A stretch of DNA of 64,000 nt, taken from assembly GCA_037903475.1 (NCBI GenBank), contig JBAJFG010000126.1, positions 1-64,000 of the forward strand, read 5' to 3'. Every line of letters begins with the position of its first letter. Position 1 is the first letter of the stretch. The position numbers and the translations under genes were made by a program. Positions 30,404-42,117 of the stretch are shown one piece after another. Source of the stretch: Ancylostoma caninum. Lineage: Eukaryota > Nematoda > Chromadorea > Rhabditida > Ancylostomatidae. Under the pieces are notes generated by a model, which worked only from the letters and a program-made list of their open reading frames with translations, had not been told where the DNA came from and did not search any database.

Positions 30404-33283
30404 GACACGAGCACGACACTCCACGGAGACTGTTTCATGCTCTGCACCTATAACGCCAGAACAGTCTCCACAGACGCCGATCTTCCCGCTCTTCTCGAAG
30501 CTGCAGGGCGAATCAAATTCCATATAATCGCTCTACAGGAGACCAAGGACAGGAAGAGCGACGTTCGACAGCTCCGCGACGGAACACTGGTCATCCGCAG
30601 AGAAAAGTTACCTTCAAGAAATGTTGGAGGCGTTGGCTTTGTCGTGCACTCATCTGTCGTCCATCTCGTCGACTCACACGAGATCCTGTCACCTCGTCTA
30701 GCAATTCTCCGACTTAACCTTCCTCGTCACAAGTCCGTCAGTATAATCAACTGTTACCTACCAACGCTGGCAGCTGATGAGGCGAAGTTAGGCAATTTCT
30801 ACGAGAGGTTGGAAGAAGTCATTCACAACGAAAAGTCCTTCTACAAATTCGTTGTTGGGGACTTCAACGCCAAACTTGGGAAGGCTGAACGAGACGAGTA
30901 CATGATAGGAAAGTTTGGATTAGGAGACCGGAACGAAAACGGTAGTCGTCTCGCTGGGCTTCTGTCCTCTGCACGCCTCTTCCATGGAAATGCCATTTTC
31001 ATGATGAAGGAACACCGCCGGTGGACATGGGAATCACCCAACGGTACGATTCGTACGGAGATCGACCACATACTTACCAACCGAAAGTGGTGTCTGTTTG
31101 ATGTTTCAGTAGTACCTTCATTCTGCTGTGCATCCGATCAGCGTCTCCTCCGTGCAAAAATCCGATTTAGCTGCAAGATGGAAAAGAACATCTGCCACCG
31201 CGGAGGAAGAAAAGAAGCCGTGTATGACGATACCGCCATTGCTGAGTCTCTTTCTGAACACGACTGGCATATCATGGAAGAACCCACCGAGGACTACGAG
31301 ATGCTTCTGGAAAAACTAAGAATCTGTGCTGAACGCGCAAAGGAAAGAATTCCAAACCAGTGGAACAACTTCACGCACCGTTCTCCTTCACAAGAAGGGA
31401 GACAGAGAGGATCTTCGTAACTATCGTCCGACATGTTTGCTGAGCATGCTTCATAAGCTTTTTACGAAGATTATTCTCACACGCATATCGAGGACCTTGG
31501 ATGAAGCTCAACCCCAAGAACAGACTGGTTTCCGCAAGGGTTTCAGGTGCATGGACAACATCCAAACTGTTTCGAGGGTCATAGAGGTTTGTCGGGAGTA
31601 CCGCCTTCCCCTTGTCCTAACCTTTGTTGACTACGAAATAGCGTTCGACAACGTGGAAACTAACGCTATATTCTCAGCACTAGTCGACCAGGGACGCGTC
31701 ATATCATACTCTATATATATTACAGACATTATGTAACTCTGAGCGTGCGTGTGCACACGCCCTGTGATTGGTCAGTGATGGTGATTGGTGGTGATTGTGA
31801 GATCCTATAAAAGGCAAAGAACGGGTATGGTGTGGAGGAGTGGCTGGAGAGATGGCTAGCAGAAGGTCCAGCGATCTACAACGGGCCCGTCGATGAAGAA
31901 GGGGTCCGCCATCGTCCGAAATTGGCGAAACGCCTTGAGACGGGTCCCACCGTGGGATAAGGGTGCGCCGATGTTCAAAAGTGGGGAAACGCCTGTAGTT
32001 AGTCCAACGGTGTGAGAAGGGTGCGCCGGCGTCCAAAAGTGGGGAAATGCCTGGAGTCGGATCCAACGGTGTGATAAGGGTGCGCCGGCGTCCAAAAGTG
32101 GAGAAACGCCTGGAATCGGGTCCCACTGTATGATAAGGGTGCGCCGGCGTCCAAAAGTGGGGAAACGCAAGACCAAAAAAAAACTCAAGACCGTCCACAA
32201 GAAATAAGAATTCGCTAGGCGAGTCTATTTCTGCATGAGGGGTTCTCTCATCCTGTTTCGGCGGACCCTCCTGCCTAAATCACCTAGATGTACATTGTTT
32301 CCTTTCGTATCCGTGTTCTCTTCTCATTCCTTTTGTGTCTGAATGAACCACTCCTTCCTTTCCGTTTATATACACCGGTGGACCCTTATCACTTGAATTA
32401 GGACAACACCCAGTTGAGCTTAAATCATTTCAAGATAACATTTGCACTGAATTGGTTACACTCAATTCTTCACGGCCACTAACTTCGCTCATATGGGAGG
32501 GCATAGCTTCGTTCGGGGAAAGCTACCACCTACGGGATCAAGGGTTTCTCAGGATAACGATAGAACTGCGTGGAAGGATACAGATTTTATCAAACCATCT
32601 ACACTTTTGTGTTTGTTTTCAAGGTGCAGTATGCGAGCGAAGCGAGCGTCAATGGAAGTCTGGAAGTCCGGCGTCAGTCGGACGGCCAGACTGGTGTGAG
32701 AACATTAGCCGACTGTTATATTGGATGCTCCACGACGATACAGCTCTTTCAGCTCCCCTTAACCATTCCGATTGCGAAAGGGGTACGACAGGGCGATTCT
32801 GTATCGCCGAAGCTGTTTACTGCCGCATTGCAGTGGGCAATGAGATCACTCGACTGGGAGGAGAAAGGCATCCGGGTTGATGGACGGTTCCTCTCAGATC
32901 TTCGTTTTGCTGACGACATCGTCCTTTTCTCGAAAAGCACCAATGAAGCGGAGGCGATGCTTCGTGAGCTGAACGAAGTAGGGAAAAGAATCGGACTGCA
33001 AATAAATAGGGCGAAGACCCAGTTCATGAAGAATGCATACTGCGAACGAGAGCGAATAGAACTGGATGGATTTGATATAAAGGAGACGTCGTCCTATGTG
33101 TACCTTGGAAGATCAATGAATATGGAGAACAACCTCATAGAAGAGCTAGATAGAAGAAGAAGAAGAGCGACGTGGGCCGCGTTTGGCCCTCGTAGGGAAG
33201 CCACAGATCAACTGGCGGACCCCGACCTTCGTGCTCATCTCTTCGACTCTACAGTTCTTCCAGCGCTCTCTTATGCTGCGTAG
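30404..33283 (+). pseudogene. RTE endonuclease-RT, deleted and split
   Basis: The endonuclease part shows [47 protein letters not shown] and [10 protein letters not shown]. In copy 1 the last motif is SDHRLLRAKI, so the catalytic His is replaced by Gln. Near 31355 a deletion of about 175 codons relative to copy 1, with a frame change, joins [10 protein letters not shown] directly to the RT start. The RT then reads [36 protein letters not shown] and, after the insertion, GVRQGDSVSPKLFTAALQWA and FADDIVLFSK. A stop follows LSYAA at 33283, and homology to copy 1 ends soon after. The copy cannot be autonomous. Confidence 0.88.
31709..32694 (+). mobile_element. Hairpin/satellite element inside RTE
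   Basis: This element is on the plus strand: 5' end CTCTATATATATTACAGACA, GTGCACACG block, AGTGATGGTGATTGG, about four 59-bp units (31965-32170, complement orientation), the conserved body to about 32640, the GCGAGCGAAGCGAGC box, and the hairpin ending CCAGACTGG at 32694. The RTE frame reads ...CGTCATATCATA before and TGTGAGAACATTAGCC after. Rejoining gives QGRVISYVRTLADC, which aligns without gap to AGVDPAYVNILEQC in copy 1. The insertion is therefore placed between A and T with no obvious target duplication, within an ambiguity of about 10 bp. The ~986-bp copy is the best guide to the ends of the family. Confidence 0.85.
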
Positions 33284-34047
33284 ACGTGGGCGGACACTGC
33301 GGGGGTACAAGATGCATGACCAAGCCTCCGTCGTCCGTCAAAAAGTTTTGCTTTGTTCTACTGATTTCACCTGCAGTATGATCTAGTGCACAAAGAGTTT
33401 TCTTAGCCTTCTTAGTCTTCTTAGACCAGGCTCTTATAAGCCAGTTCATACTGGTTATGAACAAGGATGACAGAGTGCAAGGAATAATTTTTATTTTTTG
33501 TGCATCCTGCCTCCTTCTGTGTGGTACACCATGCATTGAATTTGGTCCAATAATCACAGAGACACTTAGTGCATATGTGCCTAGGAAGTGACTTGATGGG
33601 GCTGCTGATTCACTAAGTTAGAGCTTTATCTTCCTAAGCCCCTATGGTAGCAATTCACCAACCCCAGAGAGAAGGATTATATGGCTGCAACGGAAAAAGA
33701 GCCACGGACAGTATAGAGCCCGGAAAAACTGACCAGTTTGAAGAGAGGTTTCTCTTCCGCAGCGACAAATGATAAATAGAACTAGATGATGGCTGAAAAC
33801 TAAAAAAAGACGCTGTTTCTCTATCATAATATTATCACTCTGGGGATGAGATAAGAGGGCTAGCTTGCGAGAAGTCGCAGTGGCCAGTTCCGGAATTAGT
33901 CATGAAAGAACCAAAACTTTCTGGATCTCATCAGTGATACTTGGACCTTTAGTTACGATTTACGATTGGAATCAGTTTTTTTATTACGCATATCCCTGGT
34001 GAACAGAGGTCTGCGATTTTGGATATCATTCAGTAACTGTTTTGCAG
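33284..34047. other. No gene seen
   Basis: This is the region just upstream of the kinase exon at 34048. No preceding kinase exon could be found here. The last ~120 bp ending in TTTTGCAG is intron-like. Confidence 0.55.
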
Positions 34048-35660
34048 ATAGGCTTTATTCATAGAGATATCAAACCAGCAAATATGGCGCTGGGGAGATT
34101 TGGTTCTCGTGAGTACAAGTTCATACACATACTGGATTTTGGCTTGGCTAGAGAGTATATTGTGGTTGGAAACAATGGAAAACCAAAAATGAGGAGACCA
34201 CGTCAAAGAGCTTTATTCAGGTGATTCGCTAGTTCCCACATGGTAGCGAGCATGGGTAGGTGATAGTTAATTTTCTAGGGGTACAACAAGATACTGCTCG
34301 GTAAGCACGCACGAGAGATCTGAACAGGGACGGATGGACGATTTATGGTGTTTACTATATATGCTGGCGGAGTTGCGTGGACCACTTCCATGGTCGAATG
34401 CAAGGTGCAAACATTTAACCGAATTGATCTTTCAGTCAAGCCGATCGGTTGGTTAATAATTAAGGACTGGGCATAATTGCAGCGACGGCGATTTGGTCAC
34501 CACGTGATTTGACTTGCCAACATCACAAAAGCTGCCGTGGTCATTCCACCTTCATTTTCAAAAGCAATCCGTAGACGCGCGGCCGATTTTTACAAAACCT
34601 CACGAGGAATGATGTGGCAACTAAATCGTTGGTCAGTCGCGGACTGGGCATGCTTCGTTTTGTATACCTTCAGCGATTTTCCTTATGTTTCATACTGTCG
34701 CGTCGCTACGTCTAGACGGTGCGACGCGACTGAATCGCTTACTTCTTTTTTCCTAGAAATTTCTTTTATTTTGATTCGATTGTGCGGGTTTTGCACTGTA
34801 ACAGACTCCCTGCTCTAGAATTATTTAGAATATAGGTAAAATTCTCCGTTTGTCCCTGTAGTATCCCCTTAATTTGTTCCCAAACTCCTGTATTTCAGAG
34901 TGATTTCCTATTCTTTCTGCATAACAGACTTTGCATACCTTCAAAATGTGAATGTTCCACCAAAATTCCGAGAGAATATGTAATAGGTATGCACACTAGG
35001 TGAAAGGGAGAATTAGAACCAGTTTGAAATGTTAAAATAATCCTTCGAAATCAATCAAAAGCCATAATTCAAACGTAGAAAGCTTTTTACCACAGCTTAC
35101 TAGAGCGGTGCGGAGAACAAATGCGAATAAAGCTCAAATATCGGAATTTTAGGGTGATGCACCCAGTGAATGATTCAATTCCGTCGCCAATCAGTAAGTG
35201 AAGGATGCCCTAGCACGCGACCCAGTCGCCACGACTTGAAACCTAGTCGCGGCAACCAAGTCGCGACACTCACCATGCAGAGCGCCCATGTCTCTCCCCA
35301 AGAAAGCCGCGCCGCGGTCCCGACCCTTGTCTGCGTCCGTTTGGAATACCCTACACACGGCGTTTTCTTTTTACGTTCGTTTTCTCTTGCCAAAAAGATT
35401 CTTTGTTGTCTCCTTTCTCTTGAAAAATATCCTTCATTATTGATCTTATAAAATTGATCGTTTCAGTGACAAAAAGGAAGTATATGAGATCAAAAGCAAG
35501 ACAGAGATCGATGTCGTTTTGGAGAACTGCCCAGTACAATTCGTAAAGTTTGCTGAGCATCTCACGTGCGTCCATTAAGTCAACTTGCACAGACCATAGT
35601 CAATGTCCCCCTTTTCTCATCATTGCACAAAGACGGGATACTTGATGAGGGGTTCCTCAA

Positions 35661-35711
<51 letters not shown>

Positions 35712-38700
35712 TTAGATACAGTTTGTGGCGCTGATCTCAAATCCATTTACCTTATATGCTGCAGAGCACTACGTAAAGAGTCATTGGGTGTTAACGTGTA
35801 TATGTCCCACATACCGTTCGAAAGCACCATTCATGTTTTGCAAGAGCGATGCAACAATTTTTTTCCAGATCTCCCATGTACCTCAGTTTTGAGCCTACAA
35901 AATGGAGAAGTGAGTTGGAGAAAAACAGCACAATCGACACTCCTCACCCTCTCATAGCATTCGGACAAAGCTCGAAAGTTCATCAAAGCTGCCCAAACGA
36001 CCTATGAGAAGGAGGAAGAATACGTTTTACTTGGAATGACCAGTCGTCAGCGATCTTCTAAGTTCAATGAAGAAGTATTTGCTCCTGATGGCAGCAACCA
36101 CTTTTTCCAAAGAGATTTTTTTGACGAAGACCTGAGAATCGCTCCGGTGGAATCGTACGGCCTAGAAGAACATCACATTTCTCAAGGGGGACATCAAAAT
36201 TAGATAACTCTGCTGAAACAATTCAATCGCGTGGGTCTGGTCATCTTACCCCAAGAGAACGTTGGACTCCACTACTGCCAACACAGTCGAGCGTTGCCCA
36301 CCAAGAGAGCGATTGGTAATGTGCTTCCACTTTTATATTTTGCGCAGTCAGTTACAGAAAGAGGAACAAGTGCTTTTCCTCAAATCGGCGTTTTTCTTCT
36401 CAAGCCCAAAGATAAGGTCGGTCAGTAATTCTCAGGAACCTCATGGTGATGGGATTGTAGAGGATGGCAAGTGCTTTCGGATGGTATGGATTATTAGGCG
36501 AAAAGTGTCATTGGGACGAAAAAAGTCGCAACTGAGGAAAGCGCAAGGACTTGCGCTAACGCCTTATACATGACATGATTGAGGTTTGCCCAATTCAGCC
36601 TAAACTTAGCTTTATGGACATATTTCGCTGAAAGATCACGTGAAACTACCTTTTAAAGTAGTTCCCGCCCAAATTTCTAGCAGAATTTAACTAGGAGGTC
36701 AAATTTGGCCAGATTGAACAGGACGCATTTATGCTACGTAGCTCTTCATAGGAGGGTCCGCAGCAGATAAGATAAACGGGTTTGAGATCAGCCTCACAAA
36801 CTGCATATGAGAGTAGACATATATTACGAGTTGTCGAACTCCCTCTAGTATTTCGCCTTGGAAAGTAGAAAATGTGGTGAAATCCAAAGCAGAAATGAGC
36901 CCCGAGTACTTCCTTTGAAGCAGTGTTATTGGGAAAAAACCGAGAACAATAGATTTCTGCTTGTCTAGTATTCTCAAATATTTTCCTGCAAGCCCAGCAT
37001 AATGTGAAACACTAAGTTGATGCATAATTACCGAGCGTTTTTCTTTATTGTAATCGGCCCGGTGGATGCATGCTGTGCACTTAAATATTCTACAGCAACT
37101 TTAATGCTATAATTATCATGACTTATAATAACGGGCTTACTTCGTCTGTCACGTGTGTGTGTGTCAGAAACGAAATTCCCTTATTGGCCAGTGATGGTGA
37201 TTACGAGGTCAACAAGATGATAGGGACGGGTGTGGTGAGGTTCAAAGAATGAAGAGAAGCTCTAAAGGATGGGGAAGTGGAGAGCGGTGAGTGCACCGCG
37301 GTGTGGAGGGTGCACCGGCGCCGAAAAGTGGGGAAACGCCTGGGTACGAGTCCAACGGCGTGATGAGGGTGCGGCGGCGTCCATAAGTGGGGAAACGCCT
37401 GGAGTCGGGTCCAACGGTGTGATAAAGGTGCGCAGGCGTCCAGAAGTGGGGAAACGCCTGGAGTCGGATCCAACGGTGTGATAAGAATGCGCCGGCGTTC
37501 AAAAGTGGAAAAACGCCTGGAGTTGGGTCCAACGGTGTGATAAGGATGCGCCGGCGTCCAAAAGTGAGGAAACGCCTGGAGTCGGGTCCAACGGTGTGAT
37601 AAAGGTGCGCAGGCGTCCAAAAGTGGGGAAAAGCCTGGAGTCGGGTCCAACTTTTGTGATAAGGGTGCGCCGGCTTCCACAAGTAATAGGAATTCGCTGT
37701 TCCTGCATGAGGGGTACGCTTATCCTGTTTCGGCGGACCCTCCTACCTAAATCGCCTGGATGTACATTGTTTCCTTTCGTATCGGTGTTCTCTTTCCATT
37801 CCTTTAAAGAAGAACCACTCCTTCCTTTCCATTTATATACACCAGTGGACCCTTATCACTTGAATTACCACAACAACCAGTTGAGCCTAAATCATTTCAA
37901 CATAACATTTGCACTGAATTGGTTACACTCAGTTCTTCACGTCCATATACTTCGCTCATAAGGAAGAGCATAACTTCGTTCATATGGGGGAAAGCTACCA
38001 CTTACGGGATTAAGGGTTTCTCAGGAGAGCGATAGAACTGCGTGGAAGGATGCAGATTTTATCAATCCATCTGCACTTTTGTGTTTGCTTTCAAGGTGCA
38101 GTATGCGAGCGAAGCGAGCATCAATAGAAGTCTGGAAGTCCGGCGTTAGCCGGACGGCCAGACTGGTACACAATAAAGGAGAATTCTTTCCGGCTTCACA
38201 ATTACTTGAGATATTATTCGGAGGTACTGTACTCATTCCATGTGAAAATACTGGAAAGAAGCTGGTTGGGAAGAAACGCTCGGTTATTAAGCATCTAACT
38301 ATTAATTTAAAACGACCAAAGCTTTATTCTTGCAATTGGCCGATCATCCAACTTTATTGAACATTCGCGACATCCGAAACAAAATTTGCGGCGGATGTCA
38401 CTTTTCAGTACAGAAAACATCGTTGAAACGTACGGCTTTGAACAATTGGTGAACTCTTACAGCACACTCAACTACTACGCACGTCCTGATTACTTACTCT
38501 TGTACAATTTACTAGCCGATGTTATGAAAGCAGGAAGATTCAGGTGGAAAGGCTATTAATGCTTGCATATCACCACGTCATTCCTTCTATATTCCTCTAT
38601 ACTAAGGTTTGCATTTCCAGCTATTCGGATCCGTATGACTGGGAAGTACGCTCTAGAACGGAGGAGTCAAAAGCAGAATCAAAAAGTGAAAACAAGCCCA

Positions 38701-39004
38701 CTAATTGGTCGGCAACGGCGTAAGTTTCTATTACATTACGCGTGTGTCGGCGTTTCTCAAGCACACGTTCTCTGAAAAAAAAATGGAAGTTCCCGAAAAC
38801 GGACGGAATAATGAGATGTTTAAATCCGCTCTAAAGCGAGTGTTCCACGTTGGAATAGTCCTTGAGATGTTCTGAAGGAAAGAATTCTCAGGAGGCGTGC
38901 ATCATGATAAGCAGCACATGATCATTTGCAGGTACATATACACAGAACTCTGTAACCGGGTCCGGGCGCCCACTGAGACATCTGTAGCAGGGCTGTGCAG
39001 CTAA
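34048..39004 (+). CDS. TTBK/CK1-like protein kinase, C-lobe exons
   Basis: Five consecutive exons keep phase at every junction. They are 34048-34220 (GFIHRDIKPANMALG, LDFGLAREY), 34279-34404 (GTTRYCSVSTHERSEQGRMD, DLWCLLYMLAE), 35467-35565 (DKKEVYEIKSK, CPVQFVKFAEHL), 38463-38543 (TTLNYYARPDYLLLYNLLAD) and 38621-38719 (SYSDPYDWE and a charged tail). A likely last exon, 38932-39004, ends in TAA. HRD with the catalytic Asp, Lys two residues later, and DFG are intact. The order and the DDLWCLLYML and SDPYDWE motifs are those of tau-tubulin kinases, a serine/threonine group expanded in nematodes. The N-lobe is not adjacent; a matching first exon lies at 4506-4636 but the link is unproven. The 2.9-kb intron holds another coding-like stretch and a transposon. 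Confidence 0.82.
35664..35708. repeat. (TA)n microsatellite
   Basis: About 22 TA units lie in the third of the recovered kinase introns. Confidence 0.95.
35725..35780 (-). repeat. Dispersed repeat, copy 2 (partial)
   Basis: GCTGATCTCAAATCCATTTA and CCTTATATGCTGCAGAG are the reverse complement of the first half of 29137-29235. The repeat overlaps the beginning of an open frame, which argues that the frame's first part is not coding. Confidence 0.65.
35869..36319 (+). pseudogene. Unrecognised spliced coding sequence with frameshift
   Basis: A 41-bp exon (35869-35909, TTTTTTCCAG acceptor, GAA|GTGAGT donor) is followed by a 48-bp intron and then an exon from 35958 with matching phase. The second exon reads HSDKARKFIKAAQTTYEKEE, EYVLLGMTSRQRSSKFNEEV and further to HHISQGG, then breaks at the G5 run at 36185-36189. 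With one more G the frame continues as TSKLDNSAETIQ, LTPRERWTPLLPTQ and HQESDW, ending at TAA 36317-36319. The composition is protein-like and the splice sites are strong, but I do not recognise the family. It sits inside the kinase gene's intron on the same strand, so it could be an alternative kinase tail, a nested gene, or the remains of a duplicated neighbour. Confidence 0.5.
36748..36860 (+). repeat. Dispersed repeat, copy 3
   Basis: GTCCGCAGCAGATAAGATAA, ACGGGTTTGAGATCAGCCT and TGTCGAACTCCCTCTAGTAT match 29137-29235 in the same orientation. Confidence 0.75.
37124..38166 (+). mobile_element. Hairpin/satellite element in kinase intron
   Basis: A plus-strand copy of ~1.04 kb. The 5' end is ACTTATAATAACGGGC (the same type as copies A and D), followed by AGTGATGGTGATTACGAGGT, about six and a half 59-bp units (37300-37675), the conserved body, the GCGAGCGAAGCGAGC box and a hairpin ending CCAGACTGG at 38166, followed by T. 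It lies within the 35566-38462 intron, so it need not disrupt the kinase protein. Confidence 0.82.
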
Positions 39005-40040
39005 AGATGTTGGTCACTAGCATGTAGTGCTTTCTTGTAGCAGAATTTTTAAAAGGCACCTCGAATGTTGAACAGAAAAAGGGGCTCAGAAAACGGTTTT
39101 TTTGCTTTTGTGAGTAAGTCATAAGTGTACGATAATTATTGGCTTCCATGTGGATTCTCTTCTCATGGAAATCTCAAAACCTATTCTGAGGTTAAGAACT
39201 ATTCCCAAAGAAAAAGTTTTAATCGCCTTATCTGAACAATTTTAAGAACGGAAGGCAAGAATGAAAGACAAACTGTAAGCTATCCTAGTCCAATAGCCGA
39301 AAAAAAGTCGGAGGTTCTGGTGAGTTGTCTTGCCAGAAAAGTTGGTTGAAGCAATAAATTTCCCAGATTATCGGGTCCCATACACAAGTTCAGATTTACG
39401 AAATGATCAATGAAAACAACCCGTTCCCATCCGAGTTCTTCGCAAGAAATCCATTAGGATTTTGAGGATCCGTGATATCTCATATTTTTCATCTTTTCCT
39501 ACATAGGTTTACGGAAACGTTAGAGGAAAAAAAACTTGACCGCGTTACTTATGTGAAGTATAAAATTCATCTGTTAAAATGCTTTGATATATTTACTTGG
39601 ATTTACTTTAACGTATATGCTTAAGAATTTTTGGAGTGACACCTTTCTGCCTGTGCTTAACAAAACTTTTTACCTTTGCTTATCCGATTATTGTGATTGT
39701 CTATGATGTACTTGTAGTGACTATAAAGGTTAATATGGTTTTCACACAGACCAATGGTGCAGTGAAGCTGGTGGCGAATGTCCACAATAAGGATGTTGCC
39801 TATCATTGCAAATTCCTAAACTAAAAGCGAGCATAAAGGAAAACAAAAGACGGAAAACGGCCCACATTTCGAGGGGTGAAAAACTCTCGAACCACAGTGT
39901 GTATCATTGAAAAACTTTGCCACAAGTCGATTCAACATGGCCGAGAATCCTTTTCCACCACATTTTGAGTTGAAGAATTAAAAAATGGAAAAATTAAATG
40001 TATCCCGTGTTCATTATCATCTTGCAGCTTATCATAATCA
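39005..40040. other. No gene supported
   Basis: A possible exon after TTTTCACACAG at 39752 (ACCAATGGTGCAGTGAAGC...) has no recognisable similarity. Otherwise this is AT-rich intergenic sequence downstream of the kinase. Confidence 0.45.
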
Positions 40041-40182
40041 CAAGTGCTCCGACTCGCCTCCGGCGAGTCTCGCACTTGCCCGCTTCGCGGGACCTTGGTA
40101 CTCAGCTACCTTTACTTTCCATCCGTCAAAACGGATGAAGCATACAGTTGCGAAGCTCGCCGTAAGCGAGTCGGAGCACTTG
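40041..40182. mobile_element. 142-bp MITE
   Basis: Perfect 17-bp terminal inverted repeats are CAAGTGCTCCGACTCGC at 40041 and its complement ending at 40182. Two small internal palindromes (CTCGCCTCCGGCGAG and CCCGCTTCGCGGG) lie near the left end. No target duplication is obvious. Confidence 0.75.
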
Positions 40183-40279
40183 TTGTATATAATTGATGTT
40201 TGCATCATTCTTTCGTTAAATGTGTCCAGATGATTCACTCAGAATCGATCGAAACGTAGCGCACTCGGAAAGGAGTGAG

Positions 40280-40728
40280 TATTTGCGCTATTTAACTTTA
40301 CATAGCCCCAAAATCTTCAAAAAAAATTTTGGCTGAAACTTCACGTAGGGGGGTTATTCGAGGTGCTGAACACGAACATCGTATAAATTTTGCATGATAA
40401 CCCCATTTTTTAATGGTTACGGTAGATGTACTGTAGATATGGTACTTCAAGGAACCCTCTCAAATTTTGCTTAGTGGGGTTTTTTGACGCCGACGACGAA
40501 AACCACCATTATTTTGCAAGCCACCTCCGTTTTCTACCCGATATCGGCATTTTCTCTCAATTTCCTACCGTACACCTACCGTAACCCATGCAAAAATGGG
40601 GTTATGGTGCAAAATGGATACGATATTCGTGCTCAGCACCTCAGACAACCCCCTCCCCCTCTATGGAAAGTCCCAGCCAAAAAAATCTTTGAAGATTTTG
40701 GGGCCAGTAAAGTTGAGTAGTGCCGTGA
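40280..40728. mobile_element. Foldback element
   Basis: Imperfect inverted arms of ~170 bp: 40296-40460 (CCCCAAAATCTTC...GAGGTGCTGAACACGAACAT...) and 40540-40715 (...CGTGCTCAGCACCTCAGACA... to GAAGATTTTGGGG). The GCTGAACACGAA block resembles the tandem repeat at 2.2-2.6 kb. Confidence 0.75.
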
Positions 40729-40984
40729 TTATTCGTCCATTCGTCCACTCACAGAAAGAAGTTAAGCGGTATGCTTGTGCACTCTAAATCATGTTGCTAT
40801 AGCAAGTTGGTATATATAGGTGTACTAAAACTGTGTTGCTTTGGTAATCGCCTAGTCTTGCATAGGAAAATAAATTCCCCACCCAACCCCTTCCAAAACT
40901 CTTGATTGCACGCGGAGAGACCCCCAAGGATTCAGTCACTGAGCACAACTCTTCCTTGTTTTTCTCGTTGTAGACGAAAAGATT

Positions 40985-41335
40985 CGCACATGAAACCTAT
41001 ACCGTTCGACTCAGAATTGTTTGCACACAATTCTGAGTCGAACGGTATAGGTTTCATGTGTGTTTGTCCTCTGGATCGTGAGATATAAACGATTACAGAC
41101 AAACACACAAACAGATGAGTTTTACTATATAGTGATGGGGATAGGGGGCCAAAAATCGATAAGATCGTTTTTCTCGGAAACGGCAAAAGACCCTGACGTT
41201 GCATAGGAGGGCACAATTCTGAGTCGAACGGTATAGGTTTCATGTGTGTTTGTCCTCTGGATCGTGAGATATAAGCGATTACAGGCAAACACACAAACAG
41301 ATGAGTTTTACTATATAGTGATACGGATATCTTTA
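40985..41335. repeat. Small palindrome plus direct repeat
   Basis: CATGAAACCTATACCGTTCG then ACTCAGAATTGT (40990) is mirrored immediately by ACAATTCTGAGTCGAACGGT then ATAGGTTTCATG. The second arm and its ~110-bp extension (TTTGTCCTCTGGATCGTGAG...) are directly repeated at 41213-41325. Confidence 0.85.
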
Positions 41336-42117
41336 GTAAAAAAAATATCTTCCTGAAGGCTCTATCTCTATATGTTACGATCTTATCACACAAGTCATAT
41401 ATAAAAACTGTGCTAAATCGTTATGCAAAACTGATTCACACTTTTAATATCTCTGTGCTTCTACGTGGGGTTCCTGATTTGTGGAAAGAAGCATTAGTCA
41501 GTGCTACTCCCAAGATCTCGAACGCTTGTCATGTTTCGGATTTTATGCCTATAAGCATAACTTCAACTCCTGCGAAATTAATGGAAGATATTCTGAGGGA
41601 TAAAATAATGTCTTGGCTTCTTAAACGTAAACTCTTCCACTGGAACAGGACATTTTCCTAACTACAGCCTTGTCGACACACTTCGTGATTGGAGAGTTGC
41701 CCTGAATGAAGTTAAAGCTGTAGATGTTATTTATCTAGACCTTTCCAAGGCATTTGACAAATTTTGTCATCCGAAATTGCTGAACAAATTTTATTATATT
41801 TACTAGGCATCCTTGGAAAACATCTTGATTGCCTGAGATCCTATTTGGATCAAACATACATGAATGTCAGAGCAGGGCTTGGATTCACAAAGAGATATCA
41901 CTGTAAGAGCCGTGTGCTACAAGGTGGTGTTCTTTTACCTCCACTGTTCCTGATTCACACCATAGAACTCCCAGGATTACTCAGAACGTCTAGAGACATT
42001 TGGAAACAACTATATGTTGACGATATAAAAATTCATGTCAGCTACGATGTCGTAGCTTATTCTCTGGTGTCGTAGCTTATTCTCTGGTGCGCCCATCGCT
42101 GCAGTCAGCTGCTTATA

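Larger units (their letters stand above)
30000..33283 (+). mobile_element. RTE-like non-LTR retrotransposon, copy 2, interrupted
   Basis: This is the same family as copy 1 on the opposite strand. It keeps more of the 5' part (from about 30000) but lacks an internal segment and the 3' end. It is split at 31708/32695 by a hairpin/satellite element. Removing the insert rejoins the coding frame exactly. Confidence 0.88.
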
